64,000 nt of DNA from Chloroflexota bacterium (GCA_028874195.1 JAPPLM010000042.1:1-64000); one strand, 5' to 3'; numbered from the stretch's first letter, positions 1-11,360 are shown. The notes: generated from the sequence alone by a model not told the origin. Translations and numbers: made by a program.

Positions 1-35
1 AAGATATTGTAACAAACCCTCAAGAGGTAGTCAAG

Positions 36-533
36 TCATATATTACTAATTCCCCGTGTTACTGTGTAACCCTTTAGTTCTGTGAGAAAAACAAACAAAT
101 CTCGCGGGGACTTGCACTTCTTCTTGTAAGGAGACCTGTTTGCCGCTACACTCTGAAGAAAATGCTCAATTAGGGTGTCGTTCTCGCTAGGAGCAAGGAT
201 TGAGCGAAAGAGTTCAACCTTGCCTTTTTGGGAGCATTCTTCCACTAATTCGAAAACGTAGTCTAGTGCACCCGGTGCAAGCAAGCCGCCACAAGCTGCC
301 TTTATTCTTGCTTTCATCTCACGGTAGAGGCGATCTCTTCGCAAAAAGCCGAATCTGCATTGTAGAAAGCATCGCATATACTCTGCGGACTTTGATTCAG
401 TTAGTTGACTACGAATGCCCTCCAATCTCTCATGCACAGTATCTCTTCGTGTTTCTCTTTCTTCCCCGCTGAAGAAGGAATAAAACTTGGCCCTCCAAGT
501 ATCGACATGAGTCGAGCACGGCCTTATGCTCAA
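36..533 (-). CDS. Unknown low-GC ORF, 5' end apparently missing
   Basis: A 165-residue reading frame whose first ~15 codons read the iscS fragment out of frame, so the real 5' end is probably lost. The rest is rich in charged residues with several Cys (CFLQC, CGG, EEC) and is AT-richer than the genes to its right. I recognise no domain, signal peptide or membrane segment. It looks like the surviving 3' part of a foreign gene joined to a broken iscS. It could also be a real short gene using an internal start. No function is proposed. Confidence 0.3.
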   Translation of the reverse strand: MSIRPCSTHVDTWRAKFYSFFSGEERETRRDTVHERLEGIRSQLTESKSAEYMRCFLQCRFGFLRRDRLYREMKARIKAACGGLLAPGALDYVFELVEECSQKGKVELFRSILAPSENDTLIEHFLQSVAANRSPYKKKCKSPRDLFVFLTELKGYTVTRGISNI

Positions 534-837
534 TTGCCGAAGTAACTACGTGCTGCCCACGGTTGGCGTATGCATCAGCCACACCCTTGATTGCTAAGTT
601 GTCCGATTCCGTGGCTCCCGATGTCCAAATGACTTCGTCCGGTTCGGCATTGATTAAACCCGCCAATTCCTGGCGGGCATTTTCAACCGCTTTTTCGGCT
701 TCCCAACCAAAGCGGTGTGTACGTGAAGCTGGATTGCCGAATATCCCGTCAGTTCCCAAGAACCTCATCATAGCTTTCGCAACCTGGGGATCGACGGGAG
801 TAGTTGCTGCATAATCCAGGTAAATGGCTCTCTGCAA
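430..837 (-). pseudogene. iscS: Cysteine desulfurase iscS, 5' fragment
   Basis: Residues 1-116 closely follow the N-terminus of proteobacterial-type Isc[41 protein letters not shown] and EHKAVLD are all present. Homology stops at about base 490 and the frame then runs into unrelated sequence, ending at 430. The PLP lysine and the catalytic-Cys loop are absent, so no active enzyme can be made. A complete but more divergent cysteine desulfurase is at 11748-12965, so this piece is not a second half of that gene. It is probably a transferred or recombined remnant. Confidence 0.8.
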
Positions 838-943
838 TGATTACCTTCTATTCGCTTAGGCAAAGAGACTGATTGAATTACCGCAGATTTTGTGCAAGTC
901 TAGTTTATCAACGCAGGTCGCTCACGGTCAACGTTAGGTTCTA

Positions 944-971
944 TTGACATTAGGTAGGAGAAGAAGATAAT
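944..971 (+). promoter_or_regulatory. Sigma70-type promoter for the arsR-ino1 lipid operon
   Basis: TTGACA at 944-949, a 16-bp spacer, then GATAAT at 966-971 within an A-rich tract. It lies about 75 bp upstream of the ArsR start at 1045 and points toward it. Because downstream gene spacing is short, it probably drives the lipid operon too. Confidence 0.55.
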
Positions 972-1044
972 ATAAAGAAAAATCACTTCAACGAAAGTTG
1001 ATATATTGTTTGTGAGGGTTTCCACGCGTTCGCTAGGAGAAGTA

Positions 1045-1377
1045 ATGCAACCCGTTCGTGAACTTAGCAGACAGTTGCGCGCGCTCGCCAGCCGTTCGCG
1101 CCTGGAGATACTTCAGATATTGGCTGCTCAAAAGGCCATGACGGTGACTGAATTGCGCGGGCAGGTGCACATAAGCCAGCCGTTGCTCTCGTGGCACTTG
1201 AGCATATTGCGGCGCGCTGGGTTGGTCGATGCGACCAAGGACGGGCGGCAGGTCTACTACGCGGTCAATCGCTCAGGCTTCCAGCAGGTTTCGCAAGGTC
1301 TCGATGACATTCTCGGTACGGAACCGGATGCCGATGCGGAGGCAGCGCTCGCGAAGCAGGCGGCAGGTTCATCGTGA
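1045..1377 (+). CDS. ArsR/SmtB-family winged-helix regulator
   Basis: A 110-residue protein with the ArsR fold: an N-terminal helix (LRALASRSRLEILQIL), the helix-turn-helix VTELRGQVHISQPLLSWHLSILRRAGLV at about residues 33-61, and the wing with DGRQVYYAV. No clustered Cys/His metal site is visible, so it is probably not a metal sensor of the classic type. ATG at 1045 is preceded by AGGAG at 1035-1039, which decides it over an in-frame TTG at 1006. It sits 105 bp before ino1 on the same strand, so control of inositol lipid synthesis is a reasonable inference. Confidence 0.85.
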   Translation: MQPVRELSRQLRALASRSRLEILQILAAQKAMTVTELRGQVHISQPLLSWHLSILRRAGLVDATKDGRQVYYAVNRSGFQQVSQGLDDILGTEPDADAEAALAKQAAGSS

Positions 1378-1482
1378 AGAGAGCACACATGACCACAGAG
1401 ATCGAATGGGTGCGGCAAAAAGACCGCACGCAACGAGAAGTTGGTAGGAAGTATTGTCGTAGCGGCAGGGAGAGATTAGCCG

Positions 1483-2592
1483 GTGAGTAGTAAGGTACGG
1501 GTAGCGATTGTAGGCGTGGGCAACTGCGCGTCGTCCCTGATTCAGGGTGTGCACTATTACCGAAATGCAGCGGACACGGACTTTGTGCCCGGTCTGATGC
1601 ATGTGCGCCTAGGTGAGTATCACGTCAGCGACATTGAGTTTTCCGCCGCATTCGACGTTGACGAGAACAAAGTCGGCAAAGATCTTGGCGAGGCCATTTG
1701 GCAAGCGCCGAACAACACCATCAAGTTTTCTGACGTAGAACCCCTCGGCGTGACGGTGCGTCGCGGCATGACCCACGACGGTATCGGCCAGTACCTCAGT
1801 GGGGTCGTAAACAAGGCCCCCGGTTCGACCGATGACATCGTCAACATCCTGAAGGAGACCGGCACCGACGTTCTCGTGAGCTATCTGCCCGTAGGCAGCG
1901 AAGAGGCGACGAAGTGGTACGTGGAGCAGGTTTTGCAGGCCGGTTGCGCGTTCGTCAATTGCATTCCGGTCTTCATCGGCCGCGAGCCCTACTGGCAGCG
2001 GCGCTTCCACGAGGCGGGCGTGCCGATTGTGGGCGATGACATCAAGTCACAGGTGGGGGCGACCATCGTCCATCGCGCGCTGGCGCGGTTGTTCCGAGAG
2101 CGCGGCGTGCGCTTGGAAGAGACCAGCCAACTCAACGTAGGCGGCAACACCGACTTTCTCAATATGCTCGAGCGCGCACGTCTGAGCTCCAAGAAAGAGT
2201 CCAAGACGAACGCGGTAACCTCGCAGTTGGACTACGATCCCGGCGCGGACAACGTCTATATTGGCCCCAGCGATCACGTGCCGTTTTTGGAGGACCGCAA
2301 ATGGGCGTACATCTACATGAACGGCCGGGCCTTTGGCGACGTTCCGTTGCGGGCCGAACTCAAACTGGAAGTCTGGGATTCACCCAATTCGGCAGGCGTA
2401 GTGCTCGATGCGGTGCGGTTAGCCAAGATTGGGCTCGATCGGAATTTGAGCGGCACGCTCGTAGCGGCGTCGGCCTATTTGATGAAGTCACCGCCGCAGC
2501 AAATCGCTGACGAACGGGCGCGCGCTATGTTGGAAGAATTCATTGCCGGAGCCGGTGACGATGCGGATCACGTGCTTCAGGGTGCCGAGTAG
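1483..2592 (+). CDS. ino1: Inositol-3-phosphate (myo-inositol-1-phosphate) synthase
   Basis: Converts glucose 6-phosphate to inositol phosphate with bound NAD, the first step to phosphatidylinositol. The 369-residue length and motifs match the short actinobacterial/archaeal-type enzyme: the Rossmann start [43 protein letters not shown], and the C-terminal [21 protein letters not shown]. The start is GTG at 1483, with GGGAGAG 8 nt upstream. The next gene begins 19 nt downstream. Acyltransferase, glycosyltransferase and phosphatidyltransferase genes follow, so the product is almost certainly used for inositol lipids. Confidence 0.93.
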   Translation: MSSKVRVAIVGVGNCASSLIQGVHYYRNAADTDFVPGLMHVRLGEYHVSDIEFSAAFDVDENKVGKDLGEAIWQAPNNTIKFSDVEPLGVTVRRGMTHDGIGQYLSGVVNKAPGSTDDIVNILKETGTDVLVSYLPVGSEEATKWYVEQVLQAGCAFVNCIPVFIGREPYWQRRFHEAGVPIVGDDIKSQVGATIVHRALARLFRERGVRLEETSQLNVGGNTDFLNMLERARLSSKKESKTNAVTSQLDYDPGADNVYIGPSDHVPFLEDRKWAYIYMNGRAFGDVPLRAELKLEVWDSPNSAGVVLDAVRLAKIGLDRNLSGTLVAASAYLMKSPPQQIADERARAMLEEFIAGAGDDADHVLQGAE

Positions 2593-2611
2593 TCTACTTT
2601 GAGATAGTAGG

Positions 2612-3523
2612 ATGTCAGTTGGCAACCTCTTGGGACGGCTCTTGCTGCTGATTGGCGCCGGTCTTGACGGCGCTCTGTCGCAGTCTGCCAAGTATCGCAT
2701 TGCGAGCTTGTTGGCCGGAGTGGTCTTTGCGTCGTGGCAGACCGGCCGAGAGAACGCAATTGACAATATGTCCCATGTCCTGGGGAAACCGGCGCAGCAC
2801 CCTGAGACGCGACGCGTTGCCAAGAAATCCATGGAGAACTATAGCTGGTATCTTGCGGACTTCCTGGGCTGGATGCGGATGACCCCTAAGCGCCTCCAGA
2901 GTCGTGTCCGGGAATTCAATGGTGAAGAGCACATTGACGAAGCCTTGCAGGCTGGGAAGGGCGCGATATTCGTCTCTGGGCATTTCGGTCTGTGGGACTT
3001 GGGCGGCGCGATGCTCGCGCAACGGTTTCCCGTGCTCATCCCGGTTGACGAACTGCAGAACGGAGCCATGAACTGGATTGCGTGCAGAGTGCGGGAGCGC
3101 TTGGGGATTGATACGGTTCCGGCAGAGATGGGACTGCGCGCCATGTTGCGGCAATTGCAGGCAAACCGCGTCGTTGGACTGCTGTTTGACCGGCCGATGA
3201 GAGGGCGCGGCGTTCCGGTGACGTTTTTTGGTAGCCGGGCACATCTGCCTTCCGGTCCTGCCGCACTTGCCTTGCGCACCGGCGCGCCGCTGGTGATGTG
3301 CCAGTGCCAGCGTCTCAAGGACAACGGATTGGCAGTAACCGTGTACCCGCCGATCTATGCCGTTCCCAGCGATGATGATAAGCAGGACATTGAGAGGACA
3401 ATGCAGCAACTCACGGATCAGCTAGAAGAGATCATCCGTTCGTGTCCGGAACAGTGGTATATGTTTCGCTCGATGTGGCCGCAGTCTTTGACTGGCGGGG
3501 CGCCCACTGAAGGTCAGGCTTGA
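2612..3523 (+). CDS. Lipid A/PatA-like lysophospholipid acyltransferase
   Basis: Member of the HtrB/LpxL-PatA acyltransferase family (303 residues). The catalytic HX4D motif is HFGLWD at residues 124-129, and the later block DRPMRGRGVPVTFFG is typical of the family. In mycobacteria the homologue PatA acylates phosphatidylinositol mannosides next to PimA and PIP synthase; the same neighbours occur here, so acylation of a mannosylated inositol lipid on the inner membrane face is inferred. The stop codon is 17 bases before the next start. Confidence 0.85.
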   Translation: MSVGNLLGRLLLLIGAGLDGALSQSAKYRIASLLAGVVFASWQTGRENAIDNMSHVLGKPAQHPETRRVAKKSMENYSWYLADFLGWMRMTPKRLQSRVREFNGEEHIDEALQAGKGAIFVSGHFGLWDLGGAMLAQRFPVLIPVDELQNGAMNWIACRVRERLGIDTVPAEMGLRAMLRQLQANRVVGLLFDRPMRGRGVPVTFFGSRAHLPSGPAALALRTGAPLVMCQCQRLKDNGLAVTVYPPIYAVPSDDDKQDIERTMQQLTDQLEEIIRSCPEQWYMFRSMWPQSLTGGAPTEGQA

Positions 3524-3540
3524 GAGGGAGGGGTAAGCGG

Positions 3541-4278
3541 ATGCGTCAGACACCGGAAGAGTTGCCGACCCCGACTGCCATGAGTAAAGCGGACCTGCAC
3601 ATTCATACCAAGGCGAGTGACGGCACCTTCACGCCCTATGAGATGCTCGAGTATGTCAGTGCCGAGACTGATATAGCCGTGCTTGCCGTTACGGACCATG
3701 ATGAAATCGACGGGGCATTGGAGGCCGCCGCCCTCGCCGATCAGTTCCCGGGTGTAGACGTGATTCCCGGCATTGAGGTGTCTACATTCGACGGCCACCT
3801 CATAGGTCTGTGGGTTGAGACGGCGTTTCCCGTGTTGCGCAGCGCCGAATGGACGATTGACGCCATTCGCGAGCAAGGGGGGCTCATCATCGTGCCTCAT
3901 CCCTTTTCCTGGCTAACGCTCAGCTTCGGGCAGTTCACGTTCAAGCGGCTGGAGAGAAAGGGCTACTGGTTCGATGCAATAGAAGTCATGAACGCGAGCC
4001 CAGCCGGTAAGATGAGCTACGCGAAAGCCTTGGAGATCCAGCAGAGGCTGGGAGTTGCCCAAGTGGGCGGGAGTGATGCACACATCCTGGAGGGGATTGG
4101 CAAGGCGCATACCTTGTTTCCCGGCAACACGGCCGCAGACTTGCGGGAAGCGATCAAGCAGAATACGACCCTGGCGCGCGGCGGCTACTTCGATCTCGAT
4201 GAATCGATGCTCTACTTTCGGCGCAAGATGCGGCGTTATGCGGATTGGTTGGGACAGACGCTTGTGCCCGGGAAGTGA
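3541..4278 (+). CDS. PHP-domain phosphoesterase, candidate PIP phosphatase
   Basis: PHP metallophosphoesterase: the metal-binding motifs are DLHIHT (His20, His22), TDHDEIDG (residues 51-58), PGIEVST, a PHP motif (VPHPFSW) and GGSDAHI near the C-terminus. The ATG at 3541 follows GGGAGGGG; an upstream TTG at 3520 overlaps the previous stop and is less likely. Known family members hydrolyse nucleotides, histidinol phosphate or other phosphoesters. Here it lies between PatA- and PimA-like genes, where mycobacteria carry a Nudix gene. Since the CDP-alcohol transferase should make phosphatidylinositol phosphate, a phosphatase is needed; this gene is a positional candidate, not a proven one. Confidence 0.85.
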   Translation: MRQTPEELPTPTAMSKADLHIHTKASDGTFTPYEMLEYVSAETDIAVLAVTDHDEIDGALEAAALADQFPGVDVIPGIEVSTFDGHLIGLWVETAFPVLRSAEWTIDAIREQGGLIIVPHPFSWLTLSFGQFTFKRLERKGYWFDAIEVMNASPAGKMSYAKALEIQQRLGVAQVGGSDAHILEGIGKAHTLFPGNTAADLREAIKQNTTLARGGYFDLDESMLYFRRKMRRYADWLGQTLVPGK

Positions 4279-4286
4279 GGCGAAGC

Positions 4287-5477
4287 ATGAAGATTGCCCT
4301 CGTTTCACCGTATGACTATGCCTATCCAGGCGGCGTGACTGAGCACATCAGTCACCTGAATGCACAGTTTCAAGGCATGGGACACGAGGTGCGGATACTT
4401 GCTCCTTCGTCTCAGTCGGAAGAGGAGCTACCCTACGACAACTTGTACCGCGTAGGGAAGACCATTGTCAGGGTTCCCACGAACGCTTCAGTTGCGCGCA
4501 TATCGCTCTCGCTCACGCTCTCCCGCCAGGTGAAGGAAATTCTCGCTAACGAGCGCTTTGACGTGGTGCACCTGCACGAGCCGCTCGCGCCGGCCTTGCC
4601 TATTACGGTGTTGCGCCACTCCCGCACGGTAAACGTGGGAACTTTCCACACCTACCGGCGCTCGCACTTCGCCTATCTCTACGGCAAGCCGCTGTTGAAG
4701 CGATATTTCAACCGTTTGCAGGGGCGGATTGCGGTATCCGCGGCGGCGCGAGGGTTGATCGAGCGCTACTTTCCCGCGCAATACCGCATCATTCCCAATG
4801 GCATCGACATGCAACTCTTCCAGAGCGCTTTGCCTCCCTTCCCCGAACTTGATGACGGCACGTTGAACGTGTTGTTTGTGGGACGACTGGAAAAACGAAA
4901 AGGCCTTACGTACCTTTTGCAGGCGCTACGAAGAGTGCAAGATAGCGGTACCTACAACGTTCGCCTCATTGTGGTTGGAGCCTTCACAGAAGAGCAGCGC
5001 GCGGAAAACGAAAAGAAAGTAGCGCAGCTTGGACTAGCGAACGTGCGCTTCGTCGGTTTTGTAAGCAGAGAAGACAAGGTTCGCTATTACAAGTCGTGCC
5101 ATATCTTCTGCGCGCCGTCGACGGGCGGTGAGAGTCAGGGTATCGTCTTGCTCGAGGCGATGGCTGCCGGCAAGCCGGTCGTGGCATCGAACATCGAAGG
5201 CTACCACGGTGTGCTGGAAGGGACCGGCGCCGGAGTGTTGGTGCCGCCGGAGGACGACGCGGCGTTGGCTCGCGAACTGATGCGCTTTCTCGACGATGAA
5301 TCGCTACGCCAAGAGGTTGGCGCGCAGGGACTGATTGCAGCACAGGACTATTCTTGGGAAAAGATCGCAACCCAACTGGCCGCATTCTACGAAGAGACCA
5401 TTAACAGAGCGAGGCCCCGCAGCCGCCGCTTTGATTGGGCACGTATAGAGAGGCGCAGGAAGGACCAAGTAGGGTGA
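4287..5477 (+). CDS. GT4 glycosyltransferase, PimA-like
   Basis: A 396-residue GT-B retaining glycosyltransferase. It has the N-terminal loop YDYAYPGGVTEHI, VHLHEPLAP, a second domain beginning NVLFVGRLEKRKG, and the donor-binding block STGGESQGIVLLEAMAAGKPVVAS (EX7E). These match PimA, which adds mannose from GDP-mannose to phosphatidylinositol at the cytoplasmic face of the membrane. Start at ATG 4287, with AGTGAGG 6 nt upstream. It sits 8 bp after the PHP gene, in one operon with ino1 and the phosphatidyltransferase. Donor and acceptor are inferred from context. Confidence 0.85.
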   Translation: MKIALVSPYDYAYPGGVTEHISHLNAQFQGMGHEVRILAPSSQSEEELPYDNLYRVGKTIVRVPTNASVARISLSLTLSRQVKEILANERFDVVHLHEPLAPALPITVLRHSRTVNVGTFHTYRRSHFAYLYGKPLLKRYFNRLQGRIAVSAAARGLIERYFPAQYRIIPNGIDMQLFQSALPPFPELDDGTLNVLFVGRLEKRKGLTYLLQALRRVQDSGTYNVRLIVVGAFTEEQRAENEKKVAQLGLANVRFVGFVSREDKVRYYKSCHIFCAPSTGGESQGIVLLEAMAAGKPVVASNIEGYHGVLEGTGAGVLVPPEDDAALARELMRFLDDESLRQEVGAQGLIAAQDYSWEKIATQLAAFYEETINRARPRSRRFDWARIERRRKDQVG

Positions 5478-5535
5478 CTTGGGTTAGCTCGAGGAATGTG
5501 TGGAACTGGTTGGTGAAATCAAAAGGGGCCGCACT

Positions 5536-6138
5536 ATGATACATCCCGGCGTCCGCGCTTGGGCGCAGTCGGCCATGGAGGCTTTGGTACGACCGCTTGC
5601 CCGGCTTGGGGTTCAGCCGAACATAATTACGACCCTTGGCTTCCTGCTCAGTCTTGTGGCGGCCGCGGCGGTCTGGCAAGGTGTCTGGCCGTGGGCGGCG
5701 ATCCTGGTGCTCGTTGCGAGCGCCTTCGACATGTTGGATGGCGCACTGGCCCGGGTGAGCGACGGAGGCACTACCTTTGGGGCTTTCTTCGACTCCACCC
5801 TGGACAGGCTTGCGGAAGCCGCGGTCTGTTTCGGGCTGATCGGGTACTTTCTGGGCCGGCAAGACGATCTTACCGTGCTGGCCGTTGTGCTCATGCTCAT
5901 TGGGTCGCAGATGGTGAGCTACACGCGCGCCCGGGCGGAGGGGTTGGGCCTCTCGTGCACAGTGGGGTGGTTTCAACGCCCTGAGCGCGTGATTGCGCTC
6001 GGCGTGGCGTTGCTGTTTCCCGCTGACATGGTTATCGTCCTGAAGATCGTCATCTGGCTGCTGGCTGTACTCACACTATTCACAACCGTGCAGCGCGTCT
6101 ATCACGTTTGGTATCAGTCACGCCAAGAGGAAGAGTAG
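5536..6138 (+). CDS. CDP-alcohol phosphatidyltransferase, probable PIP synthase
   Basis: A 200-residue integral membrane enzyme. The family signature is complete: D65xxD68G69xxAR, then G82xxxD86xxxD90 (DMLDGALAR ... GAFFDSTLD). Several hydrophobic helices follow. Transferases of this family move the phosphatidyl group from CDP-diacylglycerol to an alcohol; with ino1 and PimA-like genes beside it, inositol 1-phosphate is the likely acceptor, giving phosphatidylinositol phosphate. ATG 5536 is preceded by AAAAGGGG. It is the last gene of the operon and converges on metK. Confidence 0.85.
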   Translation: MIHPGVRAWAQSAMEALVRPLARLGVQPNIITTLGFLLSLVAAAAVWQGVWPWAAILVLVASAFDMLDGALARVSDGGTTFGAFFDSTLDRLAEAAVCFGLIGYFLGRQDDLTVLAVVLMLIGSQMVSYTRARAEGLGLSCTVGWFQRPERVIALGVALLFPADMVIVLKIVIWLLAVLTLFTTVQRVYHVWYQSRQEEE

Positions 6139-6206
6139 GCAAGCAGCAACCGCAAGACGTCGCCCTGCCGGACTTAACGAGGAATTGGCGCCCCTATAGA
6201 GAGAGA

Positions 6207-7388
6207 TCAGGTGGCAGCCCCGGAGAGGTTACCGGCCGCGCTGCGCAACTCTTCCGCTCTATCGGTCCTTTCCCACGGCGCATCGATGTCGGAACGGCCA
6301 AAGTGCCCATAGGCAGCGGTCTGGCGGTAAATGGGACGCCGCAGGTCGAGATCTTGGATGATTGCGGCTGGACTAAGATCGAATTGACCGCGGATTAGGG
6401 TGATCAGTTCGTCTTCGGATATTCTTCCCGTGCCAAAGGTCTCTACCATGATAGACACGGGATCCGCCGTGCCGATGGCGTACGCGATTTGGATTTCACA
6501 ACGGTCTGCCAAGCCGGCCGCCACGATATTCTTTGCTACATAACGCGTTGCATAGGCGGCGGAGCGGTCCACTTTCGTGGGGTCTTTGCCGGAGAAGGCG
6601 CCGCCGCCGTGGCGTGCCATCCCGCCGTACGTATCCACGATGATCTTGCGACCCGTCAGGCCGGCGTCACCCTCGGGGCCGCCGGTGACGAATCTGCCCG
6701 TCGGATTGATCAGGAAGCGGGTACTCTCGTCGAGCAATTCGCTTGGAATTACGGCCCGCGCGCACTGTTCGATGAGATCGCGTCGAATAGTCTCCTGATT
6801 GACGTCCGGATCGTGTTGCGCGGCAAGCACGACGGTATCTACACGGACAGGCTTGCCATAACTGTACTCGACGGTCACTTGCGATTTGCCATCGGGGCGG
6901 AGATACGAAAGCGCTCCGTCTTTGCGGAGCGCTGTGAGTTTTCGGGTAAGATTGTGAGCCCACATAATGGGCGCGGGCATGAGTTCAGGAGTCTCATTGC
7001 TCGCGTAGCCGATCATCATGCCCTGGTCCCCGGCGCCAGCTTTATCCACCCCTAGGGCAATGTCGGATGACTGTTCTCTTACTGAAACAGTCACTGTGCA
7101 CTCTTCGTTGTCTAACCCATAGTCGCTCGAGGTGTAGCCAATTTCCCCGGCAACAGCGCGGGCTCGCTTGGCAATATCCACGTTGGCCTTGGCCGTTATT
7201 TCACCGAGCACCACGATCAAATCTGCTGTCGTAGCCGTCTCGCACGCGACCCGTGCTTCAGGGTCCTGGCCGATGAATGCGTCCAGCACCGCGTCTGAGA
7301 TCGCATCGCACATCTTATCGGGGTGGCCTTCCGTCACCGACTCCGATGTGAATAGGACCCTTGCCGATGAGCCAATGCCCATACTCAT
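6207..7388 (-). CDS. metK: S-adenosylmethionine synthetase
   Basis: Makes SAM from methionine and ATP. The 393-residue protein has [13 protein letters not shown] at the N-terminus, the [12 protein letters not shown] hexapeptide region, and [21 protein letters not shown] at 7388 follows AAGGAG with good spacing. It is the distal gene of a - strand set containing methylthioadenosine phosphorylase, a PfkB kinase and adenosylhomocysteinase, so SAM synthesis and by-product recycling are grouped. Confidence 0.97.
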   Translation of the reverse strand: MSMGIGSSARVLFTSESVTEGHPDKMCDAISDAVLDAFIGQDPEARVACETATTADLIVVLGEITAKANVDIAKRARAVAGEIGYTSSDYGLDNEECTVTVSVREQSSDIALGVDKAGAGDQGMMIGYASNETPELMPAPIMWAHNLTRKLTALRKDGALSYLRPDGKSQVTVEYSYGKPVRVDTVVLAAQHDPDVNQETIRRDLIEQCARAVIPSELLDESTRFLINPTGRFVTGGPEGDAGLTGRKIIVDTYGGMARHGGGAFSGKDPTKVDRSAAYATRYVAKNIVAAGLADRCEIQIAYAIGTADPVSIMVETFGTGRISEDELITLIRGQFDLSPAAIIQDLDLRRPIYRQTAAYGHFGRSDIDAPWERTDRAEELRSAAGNLSGAAT

Positions 7389-7461
7389 TGTTATCTCCTT
7401 ATCACCATCTCGTTCCTGATTGCTAAGGCTGTAAAGCTGCGACCGGATGCGGCAGAGAAAA

Positions 7462-9670
<2,209 letters not shown>

Positions 9671-9769
9671 GCAGCGGGTTCGGACCTCCGTCTAGCGAAC
9701 GTGAGTCGTGGGGCGCATGAACTTTGACTGCTGGTGGGGTTGTGGGACACTCGGTTTGCTTTTCCGGTT

Positions 9770-10642
9770 CTAGATGTATTTGCCGACAATCAGATCTAGC
9801 GTAGCACGCTGGGCGGCCGGAATGCTGTCAGGGGAAGTGACAATGGCGTTGGCAAGGGCTTCCGGACACTGACAGCCACGACGCTCGTTCGGTAGCGTAG
9901 TAATGGCGCGCCGCACGATCTCCTCGGCGTGATCGACATTCTGTTGCAGGTTTGCGATTACCATCTCTACCGTAACCTCGCCGGCCGTTTCGTGCCATAC
10001 GTCGTAGTCCGTGACACAAGCGAGTGTGGCGTAGCAGATTTCCGCCTCCCGCGCCAGCTTGGCTTCCGGCACGGCGGTCATGCCGATCACGTCCATGCCC
10101 CAGCCGCGGTAGACTTCCGACTCAGCTTTTGTTGAAAACTGTGGGCCTTCAATGCAAATGTACGTGCCGCCGCTGTGCATCGCAATGCCGAGCGCTTGGC
10201 CGGTCTCAAAGAGCGTGCTGCTGAGCGCCGGGCAGAACGGCTGGGCAAAGCCGACGTGGGCAACGATCCCGTCGCCGAAGAAGGTGCTCACACGTCGTTT
10301 CGTGTGATCGTACAGTTGATCCGGCACGAGAATGTGTTGGGGGGCCAGCTCTTCGCGCAGTGAACCGCACGCGGAAATCGAGATGAGAAATTCGATGCCG
10401 AGGCGTTTGAACCCATAGACGTTGGCGCGGGCATTCAGGTCACTGGGTTGGATGTAATGTCCGCGGCCGTGCCGGGGGAGAAAGGCCAGAGGGACACCGT
10501 GCAGCATGCCCAACGTGTACGCATCGCTCGGCGGGCCAAACGGGGTTGCTATATGAACGTCCCGACGGTCTTCCAGACCCTCGATATCAGCAAAGCCGGT
10601 GCCGCCGACGATGCCGACTCTGGCCGTCGCTTGCGTCCTCAT
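9770..10642 (-). CDS. mtnP: S-methyl-5'-thioadenosine phosphorylase-type PNP
   Basis: Phosphorylase of the MTAP/PNP family (290 residues) that cleaves methylthioadenosine (or a related purine nucleoside) to the base and a sugar phosphate. It shows GIVGGTGFADIEG, LPRHGRGHYIQPSDLNARANVY, YICIEGPQFSTKAES and MDVIGMTAVPEAKLAREAEICYATLACVTDYD. The ATG at 10642 has only a weak ribosome site. It is the first gene of the SAM-cycle cluster and follows a structured leader at 10805-10910. Confidence 0.92.
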   Translation of the reverse strand: MRTQATARVGIVGGTGFADIEGLEDRRDVHIATPFGPPSDAYTLGMLHGVPLAFLPRHGRGHYIQPSDLNARANVYGFKRLGIEFLISISACGSLREELAPQHILVPDQLYDHTKRRVSTFFGDGIVAHVGFAQPFCPALSSTLFETGQALGIAMHSGGTYICIEGPQFSTKAESEVYRGWGMDVIGMTAVPEAKLAREAEICYATLACVTDYDVWHETAGEVTVEMVIANLQQNVDHAEEIVRRAITTLPNERRGCQCPEALANAIVTSPDSIPAAQRATLDLIVGKYI

Positions 10643-10804
10643 CAGGTCGCTTGCATCCCCATCAGACTGGAACTCTTTCTCTTTGCGTACGAGATGATCT
10701 CACTGTCAGTTGCTCACGCTGCTTTTTCCTCTTGTCGAAAACGGACTGTAGCAAGGCCACCTGCGTACTGGCGTCCAAGTGCAGAACGCGTGGCTACACC
10801 AGGA

Positions 10805-10840
10805 TTAAACAAAACACCTTCCCGTGTTGGCACGGGAAGG
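10805..10840 (-). terminator. Rho-independent terminator before mtnP
   Basis: Perfect 10-bp stem CCTTCCCGTG/CACGGGAAGG at 10817-10840 with a 4-base loop, followed on the - strand by TGTTTTGTTT. There is no T-run on the + strand, so it acts leftward. It lies 135 bp past the YtxH stop and 163 bp before mtnP. Confidence 0.8.
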
Positions 10841-10910
10841 CTTGGGGAGGTAATTGCTTTAGGATACGGTCTCTCCCCGTTTGTCTTTGCCGATCGGCCT
10901 GTCCCAAGCT
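10805..10910 (-). promoter_or_regulatory. Structured leader / candidate attenuator upstream of mtnP
   Basis: On the - strand CTTGGG (10908-10903) can pair with CCCAAG (10846-10841), enclosing hairpins built on the palindrome GCCGATCGGC and on ACGG/CCGT. This three-way fold is followed at once by a terminator. ACGGGGAG (10880-10873) can instead pair with CTTCCCGT of the terminator's left arm (8 pairs, one G-U), a classic antiterminator arrangement. No known riboswitch consensus (SAM-I, SAH, others) was recognised. It may instead be just the terminator of the upstream YtxH gene. Confidence 0.4.
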
Positions 10911-10975
10911 ACAGAATGAGCGACGTGCCTCTAGGTTAGCCTCGAGCGACTACCGTCGTGCTGCTGCAGGACTGA

Positions 10976-11290
10976 TCAGACTTGGACCTGGCTCTCCGCT
11001 CGTTCCGGCTCCGGCTGCGGCTCGGGTGCGGGTTGCTCGGTGGCATGCAGTCCGTGCAGCCGCGTTTGCGCATCTTCGGCGATATTGCGACCACGCTCCA
11101 CGAAGCCCGCGGTGCTCTCACGCGCGCGCTCGACCGCATCTTCGGCGCCTTTCCTCAGGACATCCGTCTTCTTGCCAAGGAGTTCGCGGGTCTCTTCCCC
11201 GCTCTGGGGCGTCAGCAGCAGTGCCATGACTACACCGCACAGCGCACCGAACGTCAAGCCGAATATGAAACTTCCCGTATTCTTGGGCAT
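10976..11290 (-). CDS. YtxH-domain small membrane-anchored protein
   Basis: A 104-residue protein. The N-terminal segment FIFGLTFGALCGVVMALLLTPQSGEETRELL matches the YtxH family: one membrane helix with a Gly-rich face, followed by charged helix repeats (about residues 35-80) and an acidic/Pro tail. Related proteins in Firmicutes are general-stress associated. Function here is unknown. It lies 70 bp after another small membrane protein gene. Confidence 0.75.
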   Translation of the reverse strand: MPKNTGSFIFGLTFGALCGVVMALLLTPQSGEETRELLGKKTDVLRKGAEDAVERARESTAGFVERGRNIAEDAQTRLHGLHATEQPAPEPQPEPERAESQVQV

Positions 11291-11360
11291 TCCTTGCCTT
11301 CCTGCGCTTCAAGGGTACCGAATCACGGTACCAAAACGATCTCTCTGTACTAAAATTGTA

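Noticed and set aside
430-837. DndA-type desulfurase of a DNA phosphorothioation system
   Set aside because: No dndB/C/D/E gene is seen and the gene is truncated; the similarity is to general IscS.
10805-10910. Assignment as SAM-I or SAH riboswitch
   Set aside because: The conserved core sequences of those aptamers are not present; only the position and the terminator/antiterminator logic support regulation.
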